Below the pieces are notes generated by a model that was given only the letters and a program-made list of their open reading frames with translations, was not told the origin of the DNA and made no database searches. A DNA stretch of 64,000 bases. Origin: Pseudomonas alcaliphila JAB1 (GTDB lineage Bacteria; Pseudomonadota; Gammaproteobacteria; Pseudomonadales; Pseudomonadaceae). The DNA lies in contig NZ_CP016162.1 in the NCBI RefSeq assembly GCF_001941865.1, positions 1,922,001-1,986,000 on the forward strand. The letters run 5' to 3'. Below, one piece after another: positions 40,978 through 50,032 of this stretch. Every line of letters begins with the position of its first letter. Position 1 is the first letter of the stretch. A program made the translations under genes and the position numbers.

Positions 40978-41146
40978 GCTTCGTACGGAAAGTGCCTGCG
41001 CTCGGTGATGCTGCGTTGAAATCGCTCTCAGAATGCTCATTTACAACACGTAAACTCGAATGCGAGCCCAGTCCGTTCTTCGAGCGATTTCGCGGGGCCG
41101 CCATCGGTATTGCCTGACCTTCGCTCGACGACTTTTCGTACAAACC
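40978..41146. mobile_element. MITE-like element between relA and mazG, 169 bp
   Basis: The ends GCTTCGTACGGAAAGT and ACTTTTCGTACAAACC are 16-bp inverted repeats with three mismatches. It is bordered by TTAG (40974-40977) and CTAG (41147-41150), both fitting YTAR but not identical. The core AATGCTCATTTACA-N4-GTAAACTC (41032-41057) is the same as in the 25698 element, though the terminal repeats differ. It is non-coding. Confidence 0.75.
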
Positions 41147-41161
41147 CTAGCGAGAGCTTTC

Positions 41162-41992
41162 ATGTATCGACTCGACGACCTGCTGCACCTGATGGCGCGT
41201 CTGCGCGATCCGCAACACGGCTGCCCGTGGGATCTCAAGCAAAGCTACGCGACCATCGTGCCCTACACCCTGGAAGAAGCCTACGAGGTCGCCGACGCCA
41301 TCGAGCGTGGCGACTTCGAGCATCTGCCGGGTGAGCTCGGCGACCTGCTGTTCCAGGTGGTCTATTACAGCCAGCTGGCGCAGGAGGAGGGGCGTTTCGA
41401 CTTCGCCCGGGTGGTCGATGGCATCACCAGCAAGCTGATTCGTCGCCACCCGCACGTGTTTCCCGACGGCGATCTGTACGGTGCGCCGGATGCGGCGAAG
41501 CTGGAGGAGGCTGCGGTCAAGCAACGCTGGGAAGAACTCAAGGCGCAGGAGCGCGCAGAGAAGGCTGCTGCCCCCGAGCAGCTTTCTTTGCTCGATGACG
41601 TGCCGGCTGCGCTGCCGGCACTGTCGCGTGCGGCCAAGCTGCAGAAGCGTGCGGCGCAGGTCGGTTTCGACTGGCCCGAGGCACTGCCGGTGGTGGACAA
41701 GGTGCGCGAAGAGCTGGATGAAGTGCTCGAAGCCATGAGCGAGAACGACGCCGAGGCGGTTGCCGAGGAGATCGGCGACCTGCTGTTCGTCGTCACCAAC
41801 CTGGCGCGCCACTTGAAGGTCGACCCGGAAGCGGCATTGCGCGCGGCCAACGGCAAGTTCGAGCAGCGCTTTCGCTTTATCGAACAAAGCGTGCGTGAAG
41901 CCGGGCGCAGCATGGACGGTTGCTCGCTGGAGGAACTGGATGCCCTGTGGGGCGAGGCCAAGAAGCTGGAGAAGCAGGCGCCTGGCTGTTGA
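41162..41992 (+). CDS. mazG: Nucleoside triphosphate pyrophosphohydrolase MazG
   Basis: This 276-residue all-alpha NTP pyrophosphatase has two MazG domains. The first has CPWDLKQSYATIVPYTLEEAYE and ELGDLLFQVVYYSQ (residues 20-80). The second has EELDEVLEAM and EEIGDLLFVVTNLARHL (about 185-220), both showing the E-x-x-E...E-x-x-D metal pattern. It hydrolyses aberrant NTPs and in E. coli lies next to relA, as here. The ATG at 41162 is chosen because the longer upstream frame is the mobile element. Confidence 0.93.
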   Translation: MYRLDDLLHLMARLRDPQHGCPWDLKQSYATIVPYTLEEAYEVADAIERGDFEHLPGELGDLLFQVVYYSQLAQEEGRFDFARVVDGITSKLIRRHPHVFPDGDLYGAPDAAKLEEAAVKQRWEELKAQERAEKAAAPEQLSLLDDVPAALPALSRAAKLQKRAAQVGFDWPEALPVVDKVREELDEVLEAMSENDAEAVAEEIGDLLFVVTNLARHLKVDPEAALRAANGKFEQRFRFIEQSVREAGRSMDGCSLEELDALWGEAKKLEKQAPGC

Positions 41993-42171
41993 ACCCTATA
42001 GGCACGGCGGTGTTCCGATTTATCCGCGCAGCCTTTGCTGTCCGCCTTTCGCGACTGAAGTCGCTCCTACAGGCTGGAGCCGCCGCGGCTTAGCCCTTAT
42101 GCTGGGCGCCTTGGACTGGCAGCGCGAATCTCGTCGCTGCCGCAACTGAATCATGTTCGGGATCTTTAGTC

Positions 42172-42711
42172 ATGGGTCTTTCCCTGCGCGACCAGCTGCT
42201 CAAAGCCGGCCTGGTCAATGAAAAACAGGCCAAGCAGGCTGGCAAGCAACAGCAAAAGCAGAAGCGTCTGGTGCAAAAAGGCCAGGCCGAACTGGATGAC
42301 AGCACACGCCAGGCCGCACTGCAGGCGCAAGCCGAAAAGGCCGCACGTGACCAGGAACTGAATCGTCAGCAGCAGGAAAAAGCCGAGCAGAAAGCCCGCG
42401 CGGCGCAGGTCAAGCAACTGATCGAGCGTTCACGCCTGCCCAAGCTCGACGGCGAGGACTACTACAACTTCGTCGACGACAAGAAGGTCAAGCGCCTGCC
42501 GGTCAACACCATGGTGCGCAACAAGCTATCCAACGGCTGGCTGGCCATTGTCCGCCACGGTGGTGGTTACGAGATCATTCCGCGCGAGGCTGCGCTGAAG
42601 ATTCAGGAACGTGATGCCTCGCGCATCGTCCTGCTCAACACCCACGTCGAAGAGCCGGATGCCGATGATCCCTACGCGGCCTATCAGATTCCCGATGATC
42701 TGATGTGGTAA
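42172..42711 (+). CDS. DUF2058 protein (YaiL-like)
   Basis: This 179-residue protein has a long charged, Gln/Lys-rich helix at the N-terminus (about residues 1-80, probably a coiled coil) and a conserved C-terminal domain with YYNFVDDKKVKRLPVN and NGWLAIVRHGGGYEIIP. Family members associate with nucleic acid or ribosomes, but the role is undefined. It is a single gene; the 180 bases before it hold only a decayed REP arm. Confidence 0.85.
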   Translation: MGLSLRDQLLKAGLVNEKQAKQAGKQQQKQKRLVQKGQAELDDSTRQAALQAQAEKAARDQELNRQQQEKAEQKARAAQVKQLIERSRLPKLDGEDYYNFVDDKKVKRLPVNTMVRNKLSNGWLAIVRHGGGYEIIPREAALKIQERDASRIVLLNTHVEEPDADDPYAAYQIPDDLMW

Positions 42712-42747
42712 CGCCGCGTTACTGCATGCTCGCGTAGGGCGTCGCGT

Positions 42748-43020
42748 TCAGCAGCGATTGCCGCTCAACAGCACTCGACCAAAACTGGCGCCTGCATCCT
42801 GTGGGGTGATTGCCAGCAGGCGGTCCATGCGCAGGCGCTGCTCGCCATCGGCTGTACGCACCAGCAGAAACTCCTCCTTGCTCGCCGTGGTTTCCGTGGT
42901 CAGGGCCTGGCCTAGTAGGGTCGAGCCGTCGACCAGTTCGATATCCAGTTGATAGCGGTGCATGCAGGCGATCTCCAGATAGTCGTAGAGGTCGCAGGCC
43001 AAGGGTTGGTAGTCGTCCAT
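42748..43020 (-). CDS. Rho-binding antiterminator (Rof/YaeO-like)
   Basis: This 90-residue small beta-barrel protein has the Rof signature: YQPLACDLYDYLEIACMHRYQLDIELVDG followed by LLVRTADGEQRLRMDRLLAI. Rof binds the primary RNA site of Rho and inhibits termination. It is convergent with the DUF2058 gene. The hairpin at 43086 lies upstream of it and belongs to the porin gene. Confidence 0.82.
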   Translation of the reverse strand: MDDYQPLACDLYDYLEIACMHRYQLDIELVDGSTLLGQALTTETTASKEEFLLVRTADGEQRLRMDRLLAITPQDAGASFGRVLLSGNRC

Positions 43021-43085
43021 CGAGTTATCCTTCGAGATCGCTGGAGCCTAGTCGAGAAATGGCTCCGACTGTTTTCCAGGCAGAT

Positions 43086-43124
43086 AAAAAACGCCGCAAC
43101 CCGGTACAGGCGTTGCGGCGTTTT
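43086..43124 (-). terminator. Terminator of the OprD-family porin gene
   Basis: AAAACGCCGCAAC and GTTGCGGCGTTTT are paired with a short loop. It lies 17 bases beyond the porin stop on the minus strand. Confidence 0.88.
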
Positions 43125-43140
43125 CGTGTTGCTGGAGTAT

Positions 43141-44388
43141 TTACATCAGGGGGATGGTGTAGCTGACGATCAGGCGGTTTTCGTCCAGATCACCGATGCT
43201 CGCATTGGAGCGCACCATCGCGTTACGCCAGCGTACGCCGAGGTTCTTCAGTGGGCCTTGCTGGATGATGTAGCTGATATCCACGTCGCGTTCCCATTCC
43301 TTGCCGCTTGCGCCACCCACGCCGTCGAAGCCGTCGCCGGTCACGTAGCGGACGAACGCCGTCAGGCCCGGAATGCCATAGCTGGCGAAGTTGACGTCAT
43401 AACGTGCCTGCCAGGATTTCTCGTCCTTGCGGGTGAAGTCGAGAATCTGGATGTAGTTGACGATGTAGGGATCGGTCTCGGTCAGGAAGGGGAAGGCGTT
43501 GTCGCCGCCGACCTTCTGATAACCCACGCGGAAGGTGTGCGCACCAATGCCGGCCCAGAGGTTGACCGAGGTCAGGTCGTTATCCAGCTTGCCGCCGAGT
43601 TTGCGGCCGTTGTCCTGGGAGTCGAAGTAGGCCAGGTTGGCGCCCAGCTTCCAGTCGCCGATCGGCTGCACGTGGATCAGGTTGTACAGCTTCTGGTCAT
43701 AGATATCTTCCAGTTCGCCGTACCACACACCGACCGTGGTGTTGCCGCCATTGAACTTGTAGTCGCCGCCGGCGAAGTTGTAGCGGTCGCTTTCGCCACC
43801 GACGTTGGTGGCGGTGATATCCACCCTGTCGGTGGATGCGCGTTGGTTGACGTCACGCAGTTGGCCGCCATTGAGCGTCAGGCCGTCGATTTCCTGCGAG
43901 GTGATCATGCCGCCGGTGAACACCTGCGGCAGCAGGCGCGAGTCGCCGGAGGTAACGATGGGCAGCTTGGGCATCAGCCCGCCGACCTTGCCGACGGTCT
44001 TGGAAATGCGTGCCTTGACCGCGCCGCTGAGCTCGGAATATTCGTCCGGCCCCTCGTTGCCGAAAGCGTTGGGCAGCAGGCCGGTGGCGGCGCGTTCATC
44101 AGACGAGTCGAGCTTCAGGCCCAGGCCCGCATAGGCGTCCAGGCCAAAACCAACGGTGCCCTCGGTGAAGCCGGACTCGGCCTTGAGGATGAAGCCCTGT
44201 GCCCACTCCTCGCGCTTGGACTGCTGGGCAGCCGTCGTGTCGCGCAGGTCGCGATTCATATAGAAATTGCGGAGTTCCAGCGTCGCTTTGCTGTCGCCGA
44301 TGAAGTCAGCCTGTGCCAGGCTCGGCAGGGTCAGGCTGGCGCCCAGCGTGGCGAGGGCCACGGCGCGGGCGAGGGGAGTCTTACTCAT
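43141..44388 (-). CDS. OprD-family outer membrane porin
   Basis: This 415-residue, 18-strand type porin has a signal peptide (ARAVALATLGASLTLPSLAQA) and OprD-family landmarks: DFIGDSKATLELRNFYMNRDLRD at the mature start, EEWAQGFILKAESGFTEGTVGFGLDAYAGLGLKLDSS, and a C-terminal strand near DENRLIVSYTIPLM. OprD-type channels pass basic amino acids or small carboxylates; the substrate here cannot be told. It has its own terminator and a 320-base upstream region. Confidence 0.92.
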   Translation of the reverse strand: MSKTPLARAVALATLGASLTLPSLAQADFIGDSKATLELRNFYMNRDLRDTTAAQQSKREEWAQGFILKAESGFTEGTVGFGLDAYAGLGLKLDSSDERAATGLLPNAFGNEGPDEYSELSGAVKARISKTVGKVGGLMPKLPIVTSGDSRLLPQVFTGGMITSQEIDGLTLNGGQLRDVNQRASTDRVDITATNVGGESDRYNFAGGDYKFNGGNTTVGVWYGELEDIYDQKLYNLIHVQPIGDWKLGANLAYFDSQDNGRKLGGKLDNDLTSVNLWAGIGAHTFRVGYQKVGGDNAFPFLTETDPYIVNYIQILDFTRKDEKSWQARYDVNFASYGIPGLTAFVRYVTGDGFDGVGGASGKEWERDVDISYIIQQGPLKNLGVRWRNAMVRSNASIGDLDENRLIVSYTIPLM

Positions 44389-44707
44389 TATTGTTGTCTC
44401 CTCGTTGTTATTAGCAGGTCGGCCACGATGTGACCGGCCAGTTACGGCGCGATGAAATAAAGCATCTCGATAGCGAGTCGACTGTAAGACTTTAGTCTCG
44501 CGGGGCTTTGAGCGTGGTTGGGGTGTAGGTGAGGGCGGCCTCTAGATCGCGGTTGTCAGGGGTTTTCTGGGTTTGGCCATCGAGCGGGAAAATCTCGTTC
44601 GAGCGCAAACGAGCTGAGAAAAATCGATAACCGTTGGTCGATAAAGGTTAAAGCTTGCCTTTCAACGGCCGTTAATTTCGGCAGATAACCTGTTTGGGTA
44701 CCCCGTC
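44389..44707. other. Divergent intergenic region between the porin and DUF5610 genes
   Basis: No gene is seen here. It must hold the promoters of both neighbours. GGTCGGCCACGATGTGACCGGCC (44418-44440) is an imperfect dyad, and the 44570-44660 stretch is relatively AT-rich (GAAAAATCGATAACC, GATAAAGGTTAAAG). I see no site that I can name. Confidence 0.4.
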
Positions 44708-45847
44708 ATGAATCCTCTGAGCTCACTGAATTCCGCCGCTTCCCGCACTGCGCAAGCCAGCCAGGCTTTGGCGGCGCGCAGCAATGCCGCCGATGCCCAG
44801 GCCACCTTGGCCAATCGCCTCGCCGAGAAGCTCGGTGTGCCGTCGGGCTCGCTGTCTGGGTCGCGTGATGAATACACCCCGGAGAAAGTGGCGGGGCGGA
44901 TTCTGGGCTTCATCGAGCAGCGTCTGCAGAGCGAGGCCGCTGCTGGCGCTGATCCGGCCAAGTTGGACAAGCTGCTGTCCCAGGCGCGTGATGGTGTCGA
45001 GAAGGGCTTTGCCGAGGCGCGCAAGATTCTCGATGGCATGGGCGTGCTCAAGGGGCAGGTGGCCAGCGATATAGACGATACCTACAAGCGTATTCAGGAT
45101 GGCTTCGGCGATCTCGACAAACGCTTCGGCAGCGCTGCCCCGGGCGCCTCGGACAAGGTTGCGGTGGCCGGTTACAGCGAGCGTTTCAGTGCGTTGGCGG
45201 AGACCTTCGACCTGTCCGTCACGACCCGCGATGGTGATCGCCTGCGCATTTCCGTGGCGCAGGCTTCGGCCAGTTGGTCGCAGAGCAGTTTCGCCGCTTC
45301 CAGCGACGGTAAGTCCACCACTGTGGTGGGCACTAGTCAGTCTGGCAGCATGCGCATCGGTGGCTGGCAGGTGGATGTCGAGGGTGAGCTGGACGATGAC
45401 GAGATCAAGGCGTTGGAGAAGCTTTTCAGTCAGGTGCAGGATCTCTCCGACAAGTTCTACGCTGGTGATCTGGCAGGTGCCTTCGACCGTGCCATGGCGC
45501 TGGATATGGACGGTGAGCAACTGGCTTCGATGTCGCTGCGCCTGACGCAGACCAGCGTGCGTCAGGCCACCGATGCCTATGGCGCCGTGGCTGGGCAGGG
45601 CGCCAGTGCGGTCAATACCGGGCTGCAGGAATATGCCCAGGGCCTGCTCGATGCGCTGCGCAGTGCCGGTGATCTGGCGCAGGACGCCGGCGGCATGCTC
45701 AAGGAGTTGCTCAAGGGCGGCTTCTCGCTCGATGAGCGCTTCGACCTGCCGCGCCTGGAAAAAGCCGACAGCCTCAACCGCAGTCTGCTCGACGGTTTGC
45801 AGTCGCTGCTCGCTGGCCAAGCGGGCAAGGGCGTTGACGCGAGCTGA
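44708..45847 (+). CDS. DUF5610 domain protein
   Basis: This 379-residue protein has no signal peptide. The N-terminal 60 residues are Ala-rich, followed by the DUF5610-like core with EYTPEKVAGRILGFIEQRLQ and DDTYKRIQDGFGDLDKRFG. The C-terminal half is helical and contains a DDDEIKALEKLFSQV segment with a calcium-hand-like look. It is known in Pseudomonas genomes without an assigned role; some relatives are near flagellar or surface genes. The next gene is glutaredoxin-like, 49 bases away. Confidence 0.75.
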   Translation: MNPLSSLNSAASRTAQASQALAARSNAADAQATLANRLAEKLGVPSGSLSGSRDEYTPEKVAGRILGFIEQRLQSEAAAGADPAKLDKLLSQARDGVEKGFAEARKILDGMGVLKGQVASDIDDTYKRIQDGFGDLDKRFGSAAPGASDKVAVAGYSERFSALAETFDLSVTTRDGDRLRISVAQASASWSQSSFAASSDGKSTTVVGTSQSGSMRIGGWQVDVEGELDDDEIKALEKLFSQVQDLSDKFYAGDLAGAFDRAMALDMDGEQLASMSLRLTQTSVRQATDAYGAVAGQGASAVNTGLQEYAQGLLDALRSAGDLAQDAGGMLKELLKGGFSLDERFDLPRLEKADSLNRSLLDGLQSLLAGQAGKGVDAS

Positions 45848-45896
45848 TCGACAGCCGGTGCTAAACTGCGCACCTTGCTGATAGTGAGGTGCGCTC

Positions 45897-46133
45897 ATGA
45901 CGCCTGAATGCCAACTTTTCGGAACCCTGGGCTGCCACCTTTGCGAGGTGGCCGAGGCGCTGCTCATGCCATTCGTAGAGAATGGTCTGCTGGTCGAGTT
46001 GATCGACATCGCCGAGCACGAAGGGATGGTCGAGCAGTACGGTTTGCGCATTCCGGTGCTGCGCCGCTGCGACAGTGGAAGCGAGCTGAACTGGCCATTC
46101 GATGCCGAGCAGGTGGTGGCTTTTCTGAGCTGA
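45897..46133 (+). CDS. Glutaredoxin family protein
   Basis: This 78-residue minimal thioredoxin-fold protein has the redox motif C-H-L-C at residues 13-16 (FGTLGCHLCEVAEALL) and the cis-Pro at YGLRIPVLRR. It probably exchanges disulfides in the cytoplasm. It is followed by a bidirectional terminator and then by the left edge of the genomic island. Confidence 0.88.
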   Translation: MTPECQLFGTLGCHLCEVAEALLMPFVENGLLVELIDIAEHEGMVEQYGLRIPVLRRCDSGSELNWPFDAEQVVAFLS

Positions 46134-46161
46134 AAGGCGCTACCGACGAATCGAAGGCAAT

Positions 46162-46190
46162 AAAAAACCCGCCGATTAAGGCGGGTTTTT
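46162..46190. terminator. Bidirectional terminator after the glutaredoxin gene
   Basis: AAAAAACCCGCC-GATTAA-GGCGGGTTTTT has a 6-bp GC stem with A and T tails. It ends the glutaredoxin transcript and would also have ended a tRNA-Pro reading from the right before the island was inserted. Confidence 0.9.
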
Positions 46191-46193
46191 GAT

Positions 46194-46218
46194 TTGGTCG
46201 AGAGACAGGAATAGAACG
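46194..46218 (-). other. Decayed copy of the tRNA-Pro 3' end, candidate left attachment site
   Basis: TTGGTCG-AGAGACAGGAATAGAAC aligns with TTGGTCGGAGAGACAGGATTCGAAC at 62659-62683, the 3' end (CCA, acceptor and T arm) of tRNA-Pro. There is one gap and two mismatches over the first 25 positions. This is what tRNA-targeted integration leaves on the far side, after some decay. Confidence 0.7.
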
Positions 46219-46308
46219 TCTTTCACAACCTACTGTTATTAATTGGTTTTTTTATTCCTCTAATTTTCTGGCATACCTTTCGGCATGCCATTTGAGTGTT
46301 CGCCTGGC

Positions 46309-46914
46309 CTATTTCAGGCGGAATCGGCTATCGGTTTTGCCTAACTCCATGGCTTTCCGGGCGCCGAAATCCCGTAGCAGGAACAGATAGTCGGGGCGCC
46401 GCGCGCCATGCTTGACCGCGCAGCGATCGAGGTAGAGCAGCCAGGCATCTTCGCTGGCTTTGTCGGCGGCGCTCGGCGCGTCCGGTGGCATCAGCGATCC
46501 CTGGAGCCCGAAGGGCTCATCCCAGGTGCTGTAGCGGTAATCGAACTCTGCCCAGTCGTACAGGGTTTCGCCAGGGCTCGAGCCGGGCATGCCGTTTGGC
46601 TCCGCGCCGCTCTCCAGCAGGATGCGCATCAACTCGACGTTCCGGGCCAGCATGGCGGTGTGCAGCGCGGTCATGCCTTCATCACCCGGCCGGTTGGGAT
46701 CAGCCCCAAGCTGCAGGAGAAGGCGCAGCATGTCGGCGGCGAATGCCGGTACCGGGTCGGGGAGGGTAAGCACGGCAACGGCACGATCAAGCAGAGTCTC
46801 CCCGTCATCCAGGGCATTCAGATCCGCGCCGGCCTGGGCCAACTGCTTGACCCGTTCGAACTCACCAGCGGCTGCCGCGACCAGTAGATCACGAGTAGTG
46901 GTGTCGTTTGTCAT
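46309..46914 (-). CDS. Ankyrin repeat protein
   Basis: This 201-residue protein has four or so ankyrin repeats in the first 130 residues (TRDLLVAAAAGEFERVKQLAQAGADLNALDDGETLLDRA, then GADPNRPGDEGMTALHTAML, then SGAEPNG), followed by a non-repeat tail rich in aromatic residues. No signal peptide is seen, so it probably acts in the cytoplasm through protein contacts. It is the first gene inside the left island edge. Partner and role are unknown. Confidence 0.85.
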   Translation of the reverse strand: MTNDTTTRDLLVAAAAGEFERVKQLAQAGADLNALDDGETLLDRAVAVLTLPDPVPAFAADMLRLLLQLGADPNRPGDEGMTALHTAMLARNVELMRILLESGAEPNGMPGSSPGETLYDWAEFDYRYSTWDEPFGLQGSLMPPDAPSAADKASEDAWLLYLDRCAVKHGARRPDYLFLLRDFGARKAMELGKTDSRFRLK

Positions 46915-46981
46915 TCTGTCCTATCTGGGTAACTGAGTACGGTAGCTGTGTCCATTTGAAGCGTGGAGTACACGATAAGGC

Positions 46982-47158
46982 TCAGCTTCTCTCGCGCTCA
47001 CCGTTCAGGTGCATTTCGATAAAGTCAATTGCGGGGGGAGCCATCTGGTCTGCATACCGGACTAGAGGCCGCACCCGTTCTAGAAGTCGTTTGCCGCGGT
47101 GGACAAATGCCCGACAGTCCCAGTATGGGGAAACGTTATCTCGGTACATGTCGACTTG
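46982..47158 (-). pseudogene. 3' part of a membrane-protein gene split by the IS element
   Basis: Reading from the IS left edge, the frame continues QVDMYRDNVSPYWDCRAFVH... to a stop at 46984-46982 (58 codons). Joined to the 5' part at 48395-48820 across one copy of the TTG duplication, it restores an uninterrupted 199-residue protein. Confidence 0.85.
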
Positions 47159-47223
47159 TGTAGTGGTCTACTGATCCCGGACACCCATTTAGGGCGAGAA
47201 TGCTCGCCATAGAGAGGTGTCTG

Positions 47224-48386
<1,163 letters not shown>

Positions 48387-48394
48387 CCACTACA

Positions 48395-48820
48395 TTGGGC
48401 TGCATACAAGCCAAGTGTTTCAATGTACTGCCTAAGCAGGCCAGGAAGTTGTGGGGTGGCAGCCTGTGGCTCTTGCCCATCGAGAATCTGAATAAGCCGC
48501 TGAGTGGTGCCGAAGGTTTGTTGCTCGATAGCCTGCAGATCGCTAAATAGCTCGTTAAGAGCGCGCACATGCCTGTCAGCGATCTGTGCATCTTCGACTT
48601 GCTGCAATTGCTCTCTTTGCAGCCACAGGGTCAGGATGACACCTCCAAAGGTCAGAAGCCCCAGCAGCGGCCCGACGACGCCTCCAAAATAGCTACCGAA
48701 TTTAACCAGACCCTCATGATTCAATCCCACCACATGACTTGGCAGAAGAAGGTAGGCGAAGGTTGCCCCGGCAATTATCAGTAGTGCCAAGCCCATGATG
48801 CCCAGCGCAATCCATTTCAT
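48395..48820 (-). pseudogene. 5' part of a two-helix membrane protein gene, cut by the IS
   Basis: The product begins MKWIALGIMGLALLIIAGATFAYLL (TM1), has a second hydrophobic segment GSYFGGVVGPLLGLLTFGGVILTLWL (TM2, about 42-67) and a long polar helical tail (LQREQLQQVEDAQIADRHVRALNELF). At codon 142 it runs into the IS, where a short foreign tail precedes a stop at 48317. The shape resembles small membrane proteins common in prophages; the function is unknown. The missing C-terminus is at 46982-47158. Confidence 0.85.
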
Positions 48821-48927
48821 ACGCGTGTCTCCTTTCTGCTGTAGGGGTAGGTTCCTGCGATAATGCGTCAGGCGGCGCCTCCTCTACCAGTTCCAATGGT
48901 TTCTGGGGCGCTTGGCCGCGTGAGGGC

Positions 48928-49248
48928 TCAATGGACGATCGCCCCGGACAGCGCCCGCTGTCGAACGGCATAGACCGCATTCAGCTCAGCAACCATCCTT
49001 TCTGACTCAGCGGCGCTGATAAGCCAGCAGAGAAACAGCGTGTGCAGAACGCCTGTTGCGTGATCAGCTATCAACTGGAGCTGGTGCAGATCCGCCGCCT
49101 GTTCCTGGCACCGGCATAGCCATTGCACCAGCTCTCGCGCGGTGAGAGGTCTGGCGCCCAGGGTCTCTGTGAGCTCTGGCCCTAGTGCAAGATACTCGAA
49201 GCCTACATAGCCTTTCCCGGTAGGCTGGTCGTTTTGCTGCTCAGGCAT
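48928..49248 (-). CDS. Hypothetical island protein, 106 residues
   Basis: This soluble, mostly helical protein contains GYVGFEYLALGPELTETLGARPLTARELVQWLCRCQEQ and AESERMVAELNAVYAVRQRAL. I do not recognise the family. It is preceded by AGAGGT upstream of the ATG. It reads in the same direction as the small-gene run to its right. Confidence 0.6.
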   Translation of the reverse strand: MPEQQNDQPTGKGYVGFEYLALGPELTETLGARPLTARELVQWLCRCQEQAADLHQLQLIADHATGVLHTLFLCWLISAAESERMVAELNAVYAVRQRALSGAIVH

Positions 49249-49483
49249 GGTGATACCTCTTGGTGTGGCTTGCTGTGCGTCTGTGGGGCTGGCCGTGGCG
49301 GAAAACTCCGCTGATCAGCAGCGCGCCGATCAGGGGCGCCCGCACTTCGTGAGCCTGTTTCACAGGCTTTAGACGGGTAGATGACCAGGCTGCGCCTGGT
49401 ATATCTAAGAAGGAGTACAGTTTCTGTACCAAGTGAAACCGCTCCATGCGTACAGTTTCTGTACCGATGAGGGTGTTTTTCAT
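49241..49483 (-). CDS. Possible small gene across the palindrome cluster
   Basis: This frame of 80 codons starts MKNTLIGTETVRMERFHLVQKLYSF and ends overlapping the next ATG by 8 bases, the same style of overlap as other genes in this run. Its first third is simply the palindromes read in two frames (GTETV, VQKLY), so it may be non-coding. Confidence 0.25.
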   Translation of the reverse strand: MKNTLIGTETVRMERFHLVQKLYSFLDIPGAAWSSTRLKPVKQAHEVRAPLIGALLISGVFRHGQPHRRTASHTKRYHHA

Positions 49484-49540
49484 GGCTGCTCAGGGCTCCA
49501 TGGGTACAGTTTCTGTACCCTGTCGGTACAGTTTCTGTAC
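49415..49540. repeat. Four copies of the 15-bp palindrome GTACAGTTTCTGTAC
   Basis: Identical copies lie at 49415-49429, 49450-49464, 49504-49518 and 49526-49540. Each is a perfect 6-bp inverted repeat around TTT. The spacings of the starts are 35, 54 and 22 bases. They span the 3' end of the helix-turn-helix gene at 49490-50005 and the sequence just beyond. This is the layout of iterons or a multi-site operator. Confidence 0.9.
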
Positions 49541-50005
49541 CGGGTGATTTGATCTTTCGAGGCTGAATTTCCTGGGTGGTGTAGTGGTAGGCGACACCTC
49601 CAGTTTTCCGCCGCATTCGTCGATGGGCTGCCAGCTCAGCGCGTACAGAGCGCAGCAGCCACCAGGCTTGATGAAGCGACCTTCGCGGGTGCATGTGATC
49701 AACTGCTGCTCCTGCAGCTCTCGTAGCGCCTTCGCCAGCGTTGCCTTGCTACCGACGCCCCAGGCCTCGGCCTGGGTGAAGGTCGCCGACAGGTCGCCAT
49801 TGTTGCCGCCACGGTACTGGCGCAGCAGACCCAGCAGTACCTTCAGTGCACCGCCGGACAGTGCCCGGAAGCTCTCGCTGTCCATGACCGCATGGGGCAG
49901 GGCGGCGAAGGTTCCGGCCGGGCTGCGTCCTTTGGATTTCCTAAGGCTTCGCGCCACGGTCGCTCCTCGAGCCTTTCCATGGGCAAGCCGATCCCGTCGG
50001 CGCAT
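49490..50005 (-). CDS. Helix-turn-helix (replication-initiator-like) protein
   Basis: This 171-residue protein begins with a basic N-terminus (RRRDRLAHGKARGATVARSLRKSKGR), has a winged-helix region (SFRALSGGALKVLLGLLRQYRGGNNGDLSATFTQAEAWGVGSKATLAKALRELQEQQLI), and a tail in which the last residues (VQKLYRQGTETVPMEP) are encoded by two of the GTACAG palindromes. It resembles plasmid/phage HTH proteins with similar C-terminal repeats. DNA binding is likely; a role at the palindromes is inference. Confidence 0.65.
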   Translation of the reverse strand: MRRRDRLAHGKARGATVARSLRKSKGRSPAGTFAALPHAVMDSESFRALSGGALKVLLGLLRQYRGGNNGDLSATFTQAEAWGVGSKATLAKALRELQEQQLITCTREGRFIKPGGCCALYALSWQPIDECGGKLEVSPTTTPPRKFSLERSNHPVQKLYRQGTETVPMEP

Positions 50006-50032
50006 GGGCGCCGTTGTTTCGAGTCATGGCAG

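Noticed and set aside
38596..41040. 814-codon frame opposite relA
   Set aside because: It mirrors relA, shows repetitive His/Gln/Val-rich text without domains, and has no ribosome site.
49203..49694. 163-codon frame with repeated YRNCTHGA text
   Set aside because: It is a third frame through the palindromes and overlaps the better-supported HTH gene.
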